56,465 nt of DNA. It comes from Thermoleophilaceae bacterium (GTDB lineage: Bacteria; Actinomycetota; Thermoleophilia; Solirubrobacterales; Thermoleophilaceae). The stretch is from assembly GCA_016929195.1 (NCBI GenBank), contig JAFGJG010000004.1, positions 1 through 56,465 of the forward strand, read 5' to 3'. The notes beneath the pieces were generated by a model that ran no database searches, was not told where the DNA came from, and was given only the letters and a program-made list of their open reading frames with translations. Positions 6,910 to 15,800 of the stretch are shown piece after piece. Position 1 is the stretch's first letter, and the number at the start of each line of letters is the position of its first letter. The position numbers and the translations under genes are program-made.

Positions 6910-8559
6910 ATGGCCCAGGAGCGGCGCCCGGCGATCGTTGCGGTGGACGACGAGCCCGCCGTCCTCGCGGCCGTGGCGCGCGACCTCCGGCGCGGCTTCG
7001 GGGAGCGCTACCGGATCCTGAGGGCGGGCTCCGGCGCGGAGGCGCTCGAGCTCCTCGGTGAGACCCGCATGCGCGGCGACCAGGTGGCGCTGCTGATCGC
7101 CGACCAGCGCATGCCCGGCATGTCGGGCACCGACTACCTGGTGGAGGCGCGCACGATCGTCCCGGACGCGAAGCGCGTCCTGCTGACCGCGTACGCGGAC
7201 ACCGAGGCGGCGATCTCGGCGATCAACGACGTCGCGCTCGACTACTACCTCCTCAAGCCCTGGGCCCCGCCCGAGGAGCAGCTCTACCCGGTGGTCGAGG
7301 ACCTCCTGACGACGTGGGAGGCCGGCGCCGCGGCCGACGCGGGCGGCGTGCGGCTGATCGGGCACCGATTCTCGAAGGAGTCGCACGACCTGCGCGACTT
7401 CGTGGCGCGCAACCGCGTGCCCGCGCGCTGGCTGGACGTCGAGCGCGACGGCGAGGCGCGCGAGCTGCTCCAGGTCGCGGGCGTGGATCCCGCGGGGCTG
7501 CCCGTGGCGTTCCTCGAGGACGGGACGGTGCTCGAGCGCCCGACGGTCCTCGAGCTGGCCGAGCGGCTCGGGGTGGCGGGGCAGCCCGCCGAGGAGCACT
7601 ACGACCTCGTGATCGTCGGCGGCGGCCCGGCCGGGCTGGCGGCGGCGGTCTACGGGGCCTCCGAGGGCCTGCGCACGATCATGGTCGAGCGCGAGGCGCC
7701 CGGCGGGCAGGCCGGCCAGTCGAGCCGGATCGAGAACTACCTCGGGTTCCCGGCCGGGCTCAGCGGCTCGGACCTGGCCCGGCGCGCCACCGATCAGGCG
7801 CGGCGGCTCGGAGCGGAGCTGCTCACGGTCCAGGACGCGGTCGGCCTGAGCGCGGAGGGCGCCGGCCGGATCGTGCGGCTGAGCGGCGGCAGCGCGCTGA
7901 GCGCACACTGCGTGCTCGTGGCCTCGGGCGTCTCCTACCGCCAGCTCGACGCGCCCGGGTTCGCGGAGCTCACCGGGGCCGGCGTCTACTACGGCGCCGC
8001 CCTCGCCGAGGCGAAGTCCTGCGAGAACCAGCACGTGGTGGTGATCGGCGGCGCGAACTCGGCGGGCCAGGCCGCCGTCTACTTCAGCGGCTACGCGGAC
8101 CGCGTGACGATGCTCGTGCGCGGCGACTCGCTCGAGAGGTCCATGTCCCACTACCTCGTCGAGCAGATCGGGCGGCTCGAGCACGTGACGGTGAGGACGC
8201 GGTCGTCGGCGGTCGCGGCCGAGGGCGAGGAGCGGCTCGCGGCGCTCCGGCTGAGCGGCCCCGACGGCGAGGAGCGCCTCGAGGCCGATGCCTGCTTCGT
8301 CTTCATCGGCGCCTCGCCGCGCACGGACTGGCTCGAGGGCGTCGTCGCGCGCGACGAGCGCGGCTTCATCCTCGCGGGCACCGACGCCCAGGCCGACGGC
8401 TGGCCGCTTCAGCGCGATCCCTATCCGCTCGAGACCAGCGTGCCCGGCGTGTTCGTCGCGGGCGACGTGCGCGCCCGCTCGATCAAGCGTGTGGCCAGCG
8501 CGGTCGGCGAGGGCTCGATGGCCGTCTCGCTCATCCACCAGTACCTGGCGGCGCCGTGA
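6910..8559 (+). CDS. Response regulator fused to thioredoxin-reductase-like flavoprotein
   Basis: A 549-residue fusion. Residues 1-125 are a receiver domain with the acidic pair DD at 13-14, phosphoacceptor Asp65 (IADQRMPGMSG) and Lys116. Residues 145-225 look like a thioredoxin/glutaredoxin-fold segment without CxxC. Residues 230-549 are a two-dinucleotide-domain flavoprotein (GGGPAG 237-242, IGGANSAGQAA about 379-389, final FVAGDVRA). Where thioredoxin reductases carry CATC there is GAALAE, with a lone Cys371, so classical disulfide reductase activity is not expected. NCBI-style names call this family fused response regulator/thioredoxin-disulfide reductase. It is coupled by GTGA overlap to the next kinase, its likely phosphodonor. 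Confidence 0.92.
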   Translation: MAQERRPAIVAVDDEPAVLAAVARDLRRGFGERYRILRAGSGAEALELLGETRMRGDQVALLIADQRMPGMSGTDYLVEARTIVPDAKRVLLTAYADTEAAISAINDVALDYYLLKPWAPPEEQLYPVVEDLLTTWEAGAAADAGGVRLIGHRFSKESHDLRDFVARNRVPARWLDVERDGEARELLQVAGVDPAGLPVAFLEDGTVLERPTVLELAERLGVAGQPAEEHYDLVIVGGGPAGLAAAVYGASEGLRTIMVEREAPGGQAGQSSRIENYLGFPAGLSGSDLARRATDQARRLGAELLTVQDAVGLSAEGAGRIVRLSGGSALSAHCVLVASGVSYRQLDAPGFAELTGAGVYYGAALAEAKSCENQHVVVIGGANSAGQAAVYFSGYADRVTMLVRGDSLERSMSHYLVEQIGRLEHVTVRTRSSAVAAEGEERLAALRLSGPDGEERLEADACFVFIGASPRTDWLEGVVARDERGFILAGTDAQADGWPLQRDPYPLETSVPGVFVAGDVRARSIKRVASAVGEGSMAVSLIHQYLAAP

Positions 8560-9950
8560 GCGAGCCGCCGGTCACGCTCGCGGAGCTGCGATCGATCGAC
8601 CTCTTCGACGACCTCGACGACGAGCAGCTCGCCGAGTGGGTGAGCGTCGCGAAGCCCTTCCACGCCGAGCCCGGCGAGGTGATCGCCGAGCACGGACGCC
8701 CCGCGGCCGGCGTGGTGCTGCTGATCGAGGGGCGTGCCGAGGCGCTGCTGGTGGACGGCGACCGGCTCGAGCCCGCCGGGCACCACCAGGCGCCCACCTG
8801 GATGGGGGCGATCAGCGTGCTCACGGGCGGCCTGCTCGGGGTCAGGATGCAGGCCGAGACCGTCTGCCGCTGGGCCCGCGTCGAGCGTGACGACTTCCGG
8901 CCGCTCGCCTTCGCCCAGCCGTCCGTGCACGAGCGCGTGATGCGCCAGGTGGCGCCCGTGATGTCTCGGATAACAGCCATGGAGCAGAACCGCGAGCGGC
9001 TGGCCTCGCTCGGGACGATGGCCGCAGGGCTCGCGCACGAGCTCAACAACCCCGCCGCGGCGGCGCAGCGCGCGGCGGCGCAGATGGCCGACGCCCTCGA
9101 GGTCGTGAGCTCGACGATCGACCGGTTCGTGCACTCGGGCATCGAGCGCGCCGACGCCGAGCAGCTGGTCCAGCTCCAGCGGCAGGCGGTCGAGAACGCT
9201 CAGGAGCGCTCCGGGCTCGAGGCCGCCGACGCGGAGGACGAGCTGCTCGACCGGCTCGAGGCGCTGGGCGTGCCGCGGGCGTGGGAGCTCGTGGAGCCGC
9301 TGGCGTCGGCGGGCGTGGACGAGGCCTGGCTCGACCGCGTGGCCGAGCTGGCCGGCCCGGCCACGGACGCGGCGGTGGGCTGGGTCGCGGCGACGCTGAC
9401 CGCGCGCGGGCTCGCCGAGGAGCTTCAGGAGTCCACGCAGCGCATGTCAGACCTCGTCAAGGCGGTCAAGACCTACGCCTACATGGATCGCGGCGAGCTC
9501 GTGGAGGTCGACCTGCACGAGGGCATCAACACGACGATCAAGGTGCTGAAGCACCGGCTGAAGCACACCGACATCCAGCTCGAGCGCCACTACGACGAGA
9601 GCCTCCCGAAGCTCACCGTGCGCGGCTCAGAGCTCAACCAGGTCTGGACGAACCTGATCGACAACGCGATCGACGCGCTCGGCGACAGCGGCACGATCAC
9701 GATCACCACGCGGCACAACGGCCAGTGGGCCGAGGTCGAGGTGGCCGACGACGGGCCGGGCGTCTCCGCGGACGCACGGGAGCACCTGTTCGACTCGTTC
9801 TACACGACGAAGGAGATCGGTCAGGGCACCGGGCTCGGGCTGGCGACGGCGCTCCGGATCGTGGCCGACCGCCACGACGGCACGCTCACGGTCGAGTCCG
9901 AGCCGGGCCGGACGGTGTTCCTGGTCCGGCTGCCACTCACACGAACCTGA
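8556..9950 (+). CDS. Cyclic-nucleotide-binding-domain sensor histidine kinase
   Basis: A 464-residue soluble kinase. Residues 10-120 form a CNB/Crp-like sensor domain (PGEVIAEHG, later GAISVLTGG). Next comes the phosphoacceptor helix with His161 in GLAHELNNPAAAA, a long helical insert (170-300), and a HATPase domain with N box NLIDNAIDAL, G1 DDGPGV and G2 GTGLGLATALRI. No membrane segment is present, so it senses a cytoplasmic signal (cNMP or redox state; which one is not visible). The GTG start overlaps the previous TGA (GTGA at 8556-8559), showing coupled translation with the REC-flavoprotein that it probably phosphorylates. Confidence 0.93.
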   Translation: MSEPPVTLAELRSIDLFDDLDDEQLAEWVSVAKPFHAEPGEVIAEHGRPAAGVVLLIEGRAEALLVDGDRLEPAGHHQAPTWMGAISVLTGGLLGVRMQAETVCRWARVERDDFRPLAFAQPSVHERVMRQVAPVMSRITAMEQNRERLASLGTMAAGLAHELNNPAAAAQRAAAQMADALEVVSSTIDRFVHSGIERADAEQLVQLQRQAVENAQERSGLEAADAEDELLDRLEALGVPRAWELVEPLASAGVDEAWLDRVAELAGPATDAAVGWVAATLTARGLAEELQESTQRMSDLVKAVKTYAYMDRGELVEVDLHEGINTTIKVLKHRLKHTDIQLERHYDESLPKLTVRGSELNQVWTNLIDNAIDALGDSGTITITTRHNGQWAEVEVADDGPGVSADAREHLFDSFYTTKEIGQGTGLGLATALRIVADRHDGTLTVESEPGRTVFLVRLPLTRT

Positions 9951-9966
9951 ACGGAAAGGGGCTCCC

Positions 9967-10278
9967 ATGGCCACATGCACTCACCTCGACCAGGTCACGA
10001 TCACCGAGATGCCGGAGTCCGTGGAGGGCTGTGAGGACTGCCTGAGGACGGGCGACAAGTGGTTTCACCTCCGCATCTGCCTGACATGCGGCCACGTGGG
10101 CTGCTGCGACACCTCGCCCAACAAGCACGCGTCCGGCCACTGGCGGGAGAGCGGCCATCCGATCATGCGCTCGCTCCAGCCGGGCGAGGAGTGGTCCTGG
10201 TGCTTCGAGGACGAGCTGGGGATGATCATCAGGGAGGTGACCGGCGCGACCCGGATCCCGCCCTCGCCGCTGGGCTAG
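9967..10278 (+). CDS. UBP-type zinc-finger protein
   Basis: A 103-residue protein that is essentially one ZnF-UBP domain. Cys and His ligands are spread through CTHLDQ, GCEDCLRTG, LRICLTCGHVGCCD, NKHASGHW and SGHPIM. In eukaryotes this fold binds the free C-terminus of ubiquitin; in bacteria the partner is unknown. It follows the kinase gene by 16 bases with an AAAGGGG Shine-Dalgarno, so it is the third gene of the redox-signalling cassette. It could be an adaptor or zinc/thiol sensor, but that is inference. Its stop shares CTAG 10275-10278 with the convergent DsbA-like gene. Confidence 0.92.
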   Translation: MATCTHLDQVTITEMPESVEGCEDCLRTGDKWFHLRICLTCGHVGCCDTSPNKHASGHWRESGHPIMRSLQPGEEWSWCFEDELGMIIREVTGATRIPPSPLG

Positions 10279-10826
10279 CGGATCAGCGCCAGCTGCGCCT
10301 CGATCGCCTCCGTGAGCTGGGGGAAGGAGGCCGACCCGAGGTGGATGACGTCGTTCACGAAGAAGCGCGGGGTGCTGGGCACGCCGCTGCCCGCGCCGCT
10401 CCGGAAGTCGGCCGCGACCCTCTCCGCGAGCGCCGGGTCGGCGAGATCGGCCCTGAAGCGCTCGGCGTCGAGGCCGAGTGCCTCCGCGTGCCCGAGCAGG
10501 TCGTCGTCGCCCAGCTCGAGCTGGTGCTCGAAAAGCCGGTCGTGCATCTCCCAGAAGCTCCCCTGGACGGCGGCGGCCTCGGCCGCCAGCGCCGCGGCGT
10601 GAGCGCGCGGGTGGAGGTCGTCGAGCGGCATGTGGCGGAACACGAACCGCAGCGAGTCGCCGAAGCGCTCGGCCAGGTCCCGCACGACGGGGTAGGCGTC
10701 GCCGCAGTAGGGGCACTGGAAGTCCCCGTACTCGACTAGCGTCACCGGCGCGGCGGCCGGACCGCGCACGTGGTCGCGTTCGGGATCTACGGGCGGGTTG
10801 AGCGTGGCGACGCCTGGATCCATCAT
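10275..10826 (-). CDS. DsbA-family thiol-disulfide oxidoreductase (no signal peptide)
   Basis: A 183-residue thioredoxin-fold protein of the Thioredoxin_4/DsbA group. The active site CPYC lies in YGDFQCPYCGDAYP, an alpha-helical insertion follows, and the cis-Pro loop is GVPSTPRFFVN. No signal peptide or lipobox is visible, so it probably works in the cytoplasm as a reductase or isomerase-like protein. It ends in the same CTAG as the UBP zinc-finger gene. Two ATG codons in a row (10826, 10823) are possible starts. It diverges from the AlkZ-like gene over a 22-base gap holding a small inverted repeat. Confidence 0.9.
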   Translation of the reverse strand: MMDPGVATLNPPVDPERDHVRGPAAAPVTLVEYGDFQCPYCGDAYPVVRDLAERFGDSLRFVFRHMPLDDLHPRAHAAALAAEAAAVQGSFWEMHDRLFEHQLELGDDDLLGHAEALGLDAERFRADLADPALAERVAADFRSGAGSGVPSTPRFFVNDVIHLGSASFPQLTEAIEAQLALIR

Positions 10827-10834
10827 GCAGCTAG

Positions 10835-10849
10835 CTTACCAATCGTAAG
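10835..10849. promoter_or_regulatory. Inverted repeat between dsbA-like and alkZ-like genes, possible operator
   Basis: CTTAC, five-base spacer CAATC, GTAAG. The last base is the first base of the GTG start at 10849, and the repeat lies nine bases before the divergent ATG at 10826. A dimeric regulator bound here would block both genes. This is an inference from position and symmetry only. Confidence 0.3.
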
Positions 10850-11994
10850 TGTCGACGCCCACGATCTCACTCTCGGCCCTCCGCCGCCACGTCGTCTCCC
10901 ACCAGGGCTTTGCCGGCCGCCCGCGGCGGGCGCGCGCGGGCCGGGTGGAGGAGGAGATCCGGCGGCTCTCCTGCGTGCAGCTCGACTCGATCTCGACCGT
11001 CGAGCGCAGCCACCGGATCGTGCTCACCTCGCGCGTGGGCGTGTACCCCGCGGGGACCGTCTCGCGGCTGCTCGCCGAGGGGCGCGTGTTCGAGTACTGG
11101 GCCCACGAGGCGAGCCTCGTGCCGGTCGAGGACTTCCCGCTGTTCCGCTGGCGGATGGACGGGCGCGGGCACTGGGGCACGCACGAGCGCGCGCTCGCCG
11201 AGCATCCGGAGGTCGTGGAGCACGTGCTGGAGGAGATCCGCGAGCGCGGGCCGCTCGGCTCGCGCGACTTCGACGGCGAGGGCGGCACCGGGATGTGGGC
11301 CTGGAAGCCGGCCAAGCAGGTGCTCGACTCGCTCTGGGACCGGGGCGACCTGTCGATCGCCGGCCGGCGCGGGGGCTTCCAGCGCCTCTACGACCTGACC
11401 GAGCGCGTGATCCCCCGAGCGGTGCTGGAGACGCCCGTGCCGACTCAGGCCCAGGCGCTTCGCGCGCTCGTCCTCCGGGCGGTCCGCGGCCGCGGCGCGC
11501 TCACGGAGAGCGGCATAGCGGAGCACTACCGCGTGCCCGGGCGGACGGCCTCCGTACGGCCGCACGTGGAGGCGCTCGAGGCCGACGGGCTGCTGCGGCG
11601 CCTCCGCGTGGAGGACGGGGGCCCGGACGTGCTCGTGCCCGGCTCCGCTGAGCTCGGCGAGAGCGTGCCGTCCGGCGCGACCCTGCTGTCGCCGTTCGAC
11701 AACCTGCTCTGGGACCGGCCGTTCGCCGAACGGCTCTTCGGCTTCAGCCACGTGATGGAGATCTACAAGCCGGCTCCGCAGCGCGTGTTCGGCTACTACG
11801 TGCTGCCGGTGCTGCGGGGCGACCGGCTGGTGGGCCGCGCGGACGTCAAGTCGGACAGGAGGGCCGGCCTGCTGCGCCTGGTCGCGTTTCACCGCGAGGC
11901 GGGCGTGCGCGACTCGGCCGCGCTGCACGACTCGCTCGACCGGGCGCTGGCGCGCCTGGCGCGCACGGCGGGCCTTGAGGGCGTCGCCCGCTAG
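10849..11994 (+). CDS. AlkZ/YcaQ-like winged-helix DNA glycosylase family protein
   Basis: A 381-residue protein of the HTH_42 family, which includes AlkZ and the crosslink-repair glycosylase YcaQ. Family motifs seen are an N-terminal helix with RLSCVQLDSISTVER (QLD corresponds to the catalytic Q-x-D motif), VFEYWAHEASLVP, the mid-protein winged-helix region (about 205-260) and LSPFDNLLWDR. The family opens bulky alkyl adducts or DNA crosslinks. The GTG start leaves no room for a Shine-Dalgarno. Other functions are possible, since actinobacteria carry several paralogues. Confidence 0.88.
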   Translation: MSTPTISLSALRRHVVSHQGFAGRPRRARAGRVEEEIRRLSCVQLDSISTVERSHRIVLTSRVGVYPAGTVSRLLAEGRVFEYWAHEASLVPVEDFPLFRWRMDGRGHWGTHERALAEHPEVVEHVLEEIRERGPLGSRDFDGEGGTGMWAWKPAKQVLDSLWDRGDLSIAGRRGGFQRLYDLTERVIPRAVLETPVPTQAQALRALVLRAVRGRGALTESGIAEHYRVPGRTASVRPHVEALEADGLLRRLRVEDGGPDVLVPGSAELGESVPSGATLLSPFDNLLWDRPFAERLFGFSHVMEIYKPAPQRVFGYYVLPVLRGDRLVGRADVKSDRRAGLLRLVAFHREAGVRDSAALHDSLDRALARLARTAGLEGVAR

Positions 11995-12044
11995 GTGCGG
12001 TGTGAACCGGGCGCGAGGCCGCTCCGGTCGTGGTTCAATGGTCG

Positions 12045-12068
12045 GGGGAGTTGTAAAGGCGGCTCCCC
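12045..12068 (+). promoter_or_regulatory. Small hairpin in the leader of the PPTase gene
   Basis: GGGGAG (12045-12050), a 12-base loop and CTCCCC (12063-12068), followed by an AGGGGGG Shine-Dalgarno-like run at 12079-12085. It could influence translation of the PPTase-synthetase pair; this is a weak signal. Confidence 0.25.
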
Positions 12069-12093
12069 GGTGGGGTCTAGGGGGGCGCACGAC

Positions 12094-12813
12094 TTGCAGT
12101 CCGTGAAATCCGATCTCCGGCTTTGGGAGATCGATCTGGATCAATCTCCTGAGTGGATCGAGGCCGCGTCCGCGCGGGTCCTCGCCGCGGATGAGCGTCC
12201 GCGCCCCGGCGAGGCCGAGGATCAGGTGCGCCGCCGCCGGCTCGTGGCGCGGATCGCACTGCGCATCGCGCTGTCCCGGGCCCTGGATCGCGCGCCCGGC
12301 GAGCTGCGGCTGCGGCGCGACGGCAGCGGCAAGCCGTGGCTGGAGCCTCACGATCCCCGGGCACCGCTCCACTTCAACCTCTCCCGGACGGGGGACTGCT
12401 GCCTCATCGCGGTCGCCCGCGGCGGCCCCGTGGGCGTGGACGTCGAGCACGTGGTTCCCCTGCCCGAGGCCGACGACATCGTCCGGACCCGCTTCGCGGC
12501 CGAGGAGGCGCGCGCGATCCTGGCCCGGGAGGGGGCCGACCGCGTGCGGGCCTTCTTCAACTGCTGGACGCGCAAGGAGGCCTATCTGAAGGCGCGGGGC
12601 CTCGGGCTGATGGCGCCGCTCGACCACGTCGTGGTGACGGTCGGCGACGAGCCCGGATTCGTCTCGCTGCACGACGACGATCCGCGCGCGTGGCGGCTGT
12701 TCGCCGTCCCCCTCGGCCCCGACAGGGCCGGGGCGGTGGCCGTCAGATGTGCTGGCTCGCGCGGCGGGGGGATGCTCCGGCCGGAGGCCCTGCCGCTGGA
12801 CCGGGGCGGGTGA
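12094..12813 (+). CDS. 4'-phosphopantetheinyl transferase (Sfp type)
   Basis: A 239-residue enzyme that moves the phosphopantetheine arm of CoA to a carrier-protein serine. The family motifs are FNLSRTGD, VGVDVEHV (metal-binding Asp/Glu) and FFNCWTRKEAYLKARGLGL (the WxxKEA motif). A TTG at 12094 is chosen because AGGGGGG lies eight bases upstream; a GTG at 12103 is the alternative. The TGA stop overlaps the GTG of the synthetase (GTGA at 12810-12813), so this enzyme very probably activates the carrier domain encoded next door. Confidence 0.93.
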   Translation: MQSVKSDLRLWEIDLDQSPEWIEAASARVLAADERPRPGEAEDQVRRRRLVARIALRIALSRALDRAPGELRLRRDGSGKPWLEPHDPRAPLHFNLSRTGDCCLIAVARGGPVGVDVEHVVPLPEADDIVRTRFAAEEARAILAREGADRVRAFFNCWTRKEAYLKARGLGLMAPLDHVVVTVGDEPGFVSLHDDDPRAWRLFAVPLGPDRAGAVAVRCAGSRGGGMLRPEALPLDRGG

Positions 12814-15800
12814 GTCACTCGATCTCCCAGAACCGAATCGATCCGCGTGCGCTCGAGTTGTCCGACGGGACGACGACGCAGCTCTCCCAGTTCATCGCCT
12901 TCTGCGAATCCCGGACCGGCGGCCGGCTCGACGACGAGCGCGCCCTCCACGAGTTCTCCGTCGCGGATCCCGGGCGCTTCTGGAGCCTGTTCCTCGAGTG
13001 GTCCGATCCAATCGTCGCCGGACGCCGGGAGCCCGCGCTGGCCGGGCGGGACTGCGAGACCGCCCGGTTCTTCCCGGGCCTCCGGCTGAACTACGCGGAG
13101 AACCTGCTGCGCCTCGGTCCCGAGCTCCCGGCGGAGGCCCCCGCCGTCGCGGCCCACCATCCGTTCCGGGGGCCGGAGCGCCTCACCCGTGGCGAGCTCC
13201 TCCAGCGCACGCAGCGCCTTGCCGCGCGCCTGCGGGCGCTCGACGTCGGCGAGGGGGACCGGGTCATGGCGGTGGCGGGGAACAACGCGGCGCTGGCGGT
13301 GGCGGGCCTCGCCGCGGCCGCCTGCGGGGCCACGTTCTCGAGCGCGTCGCCGGACATGGGCATACCCGCGCTCCTGAGCCGCTGTCTGCAGCTCTCGCCC
13401 AAGGTGCTCTTCGCGAACCTCGTGGACGACGCGCAGTCGGGACCCGCGGCACTCAGCGCCCGGATCGGTGATCTGGCGCGGGAGCTGCCGTCGCTCGCCG
13501 CGGTCGTGGGTCTGGACGAGGGCCCCGAGCCCGAGCGCCTCCGCGTGCCGTTCGAGCGCCTCGGCGAGATCGTCGACAGGGCCCCCGAGGGCGGCGCGAC
13601 GGACTGGCCGCGGCCGCGGTTCGACCACCCGCTGTTCGCCCTCTTCTCGTCGGGCACCACCGGGCCGCCGAAGGGCATCCTCCACGGCACCGGGGGGACG
13701 CTGCTCGAGCATCTGAAGGAGCACCGGCTCCACGTGGATCTCCGGCCCGGCGACAAGCTCTTCTTCCACTCATCGGCGGCCTGGATGATGTGGAACTGGC
13801 AGCTCTCCGCCCTCGCGACGGGCTGCGAGATCGTCCTCTACGACGGGCCGATCAGCGGCCCGGAGACGCTGTGGCGCATCGTCGGGTCCGAGGGAGTGAC
13901 CGTCTTCGGGACGAGCCCCTCGTACCTCCAGCTGTGCGAGGACAGCCGGTACGCCCCGCGGACGGACACGGACCTCGGCAGCCTGCGCACGGTCCTCTCG
14001 ACGGGCGCGATCCTCCACGACCACCAGTACGACTGGTGCCGTGACCAGGTCGGGGAGGTGCCGCTCCAGTCGATCTCGGGCGGGACCGACATCATCGGCT
14101 GCTTCGTCCTCGGCAACCCGAACCGGCCCGTGCGGCGAGGCTGGATCCAGTGCCGGAGCCTCGCGATGGACGTGCAGGCGGTCCCCGAGGACGGCGGCGA
14201 GCCCACCACCGGCGCTGTCGGCGAGCTCATCTGCCGGACCCCGTTCCCCTCGCGGCCTGTCGGCCTCATCGGCGACGACGGCCGGGCGTTCCACGACGCC
14301 TACTTCAGCGAGAACCCGGGCGCCTGGACGCACGGCGACCTGATCGAGTTCGACGAGGACGGCCAGGCCCGCATGCACGGGCGCTCCGACGGCGTCCTCG
14401 AGATACGCGGCGTGCGGGTCGGGCCGGCGGACATCTACCGGGCGCTCGCGGCCGTGCCCGAGGTCAAGGAGGCGCTGGCGGTCGAGCAGCGCGGTGCCGA
14501 CCCGCGCGGCTACTCGCGCTCGGTCCTCCTGCTGGTGCTGCACCCCCCGCACCGGCTCGACGGCCGGCTGACCGTTCGGGTCCGCCGCGAGATCGTCACG
14601 CAGATCGCCGCGACGCACGTGCCGGATCTCATCGTCCAGGTGCCGGAGCTGCCCGTCACGCACAACGGGAAGCACTCGGAACGCGCCGCTCGCGACGCCC
14701 TCGGCGGGACCGGCGTCGCCAACCTGGACGCCCTCCGGAACCCGGAGTCGCTCTCCAAGATCCGGGAGGAGGTCGAGCGCGGGCGGTCCCGGCGCGAGCA
14801 GGCGGGCGACGGGGCGCGCGCCGGCGGGCCCTCGACGGAGGCGACGCTCAGGGCCATCTGGGAGAACGTCCTCGGAGTCGCGCCGCTCAGGCCCACGGAC
14901 AACTTCTTCGAGCTCGGCGGCACCTCGCTCGCCGCGGTGCGGGTGTTCCAGGCGATCCACGACGAGCTGGGGGTGGACCTGCCGCTCTCGACGCTGATGC
15001 GCGCCCAGACCACGGCGGAGCTGGCCGCGATCGTCGACACCTTCGAGGACAGCGAGATCCCGTGCATCGTCCCGCTCCGGGCCGCCGCCGGGGGCCGGCC
15101 GCTCTTCCTCGTCCACTCCCTCACCGGCGACGTCCTGCAGATGCGGGCGCTCGCGCTCTCCCTCGGGGGCGACCGCTCGGTCTACGGAATCCAGGCGGTC
15201 GGGCTCGACCCGGTCCGCGCGCCCCAGGCGTCCGTCGAGGAGATGGCCCGCACGTACGTGGACGCGATCGTGTCGCTCCAGCCCAGCGGGCCGTACGACC
15301 TCGCCGGGCATTCGTTCGGGGGGCTCGTCGCGTTCGAGATGGCGAGGCAGCTGAACGCGCGTGGGCTGACCGTGGGCTGGCTCGGCCTGATCGACGCCAA
15401 CGTGCACCCGGGCTGCCTGCCGCCCGCGCGGCGGCTCGCCTTCCGCGCCTCCCAGCCGTTCCGCTTCGTGCGCGCCGCGCTGCACGCGCCGCGGACGCGG
15501 ATGGAGCGCTACTTCCGCAAGGCGCTCCTCAGGGTCGTGCCCTCACTGCCGATCGCGCCGCCGGCGCCGCTCTGGCCCTTGCCGCCGCTGCTCCGGCGCA
15601 TCGAGGCGGTCAACCTCGACGCCTACGCCGCGTATCGCCCGGGCGCCTACGGCGGTCCGGCCACGCTCTTCCTCGCGGAGCAGCGCGAGCCGAACGCCTG
15701 CAACCCGGTGCCCGTCTGGTCGAGCGTCGTGGACGGCGGCCTCGAGCTCGAGCGCGTGCCCGGCGGGCATCTCAACCTGGTGGTCGAGCCGCACGTCGGC

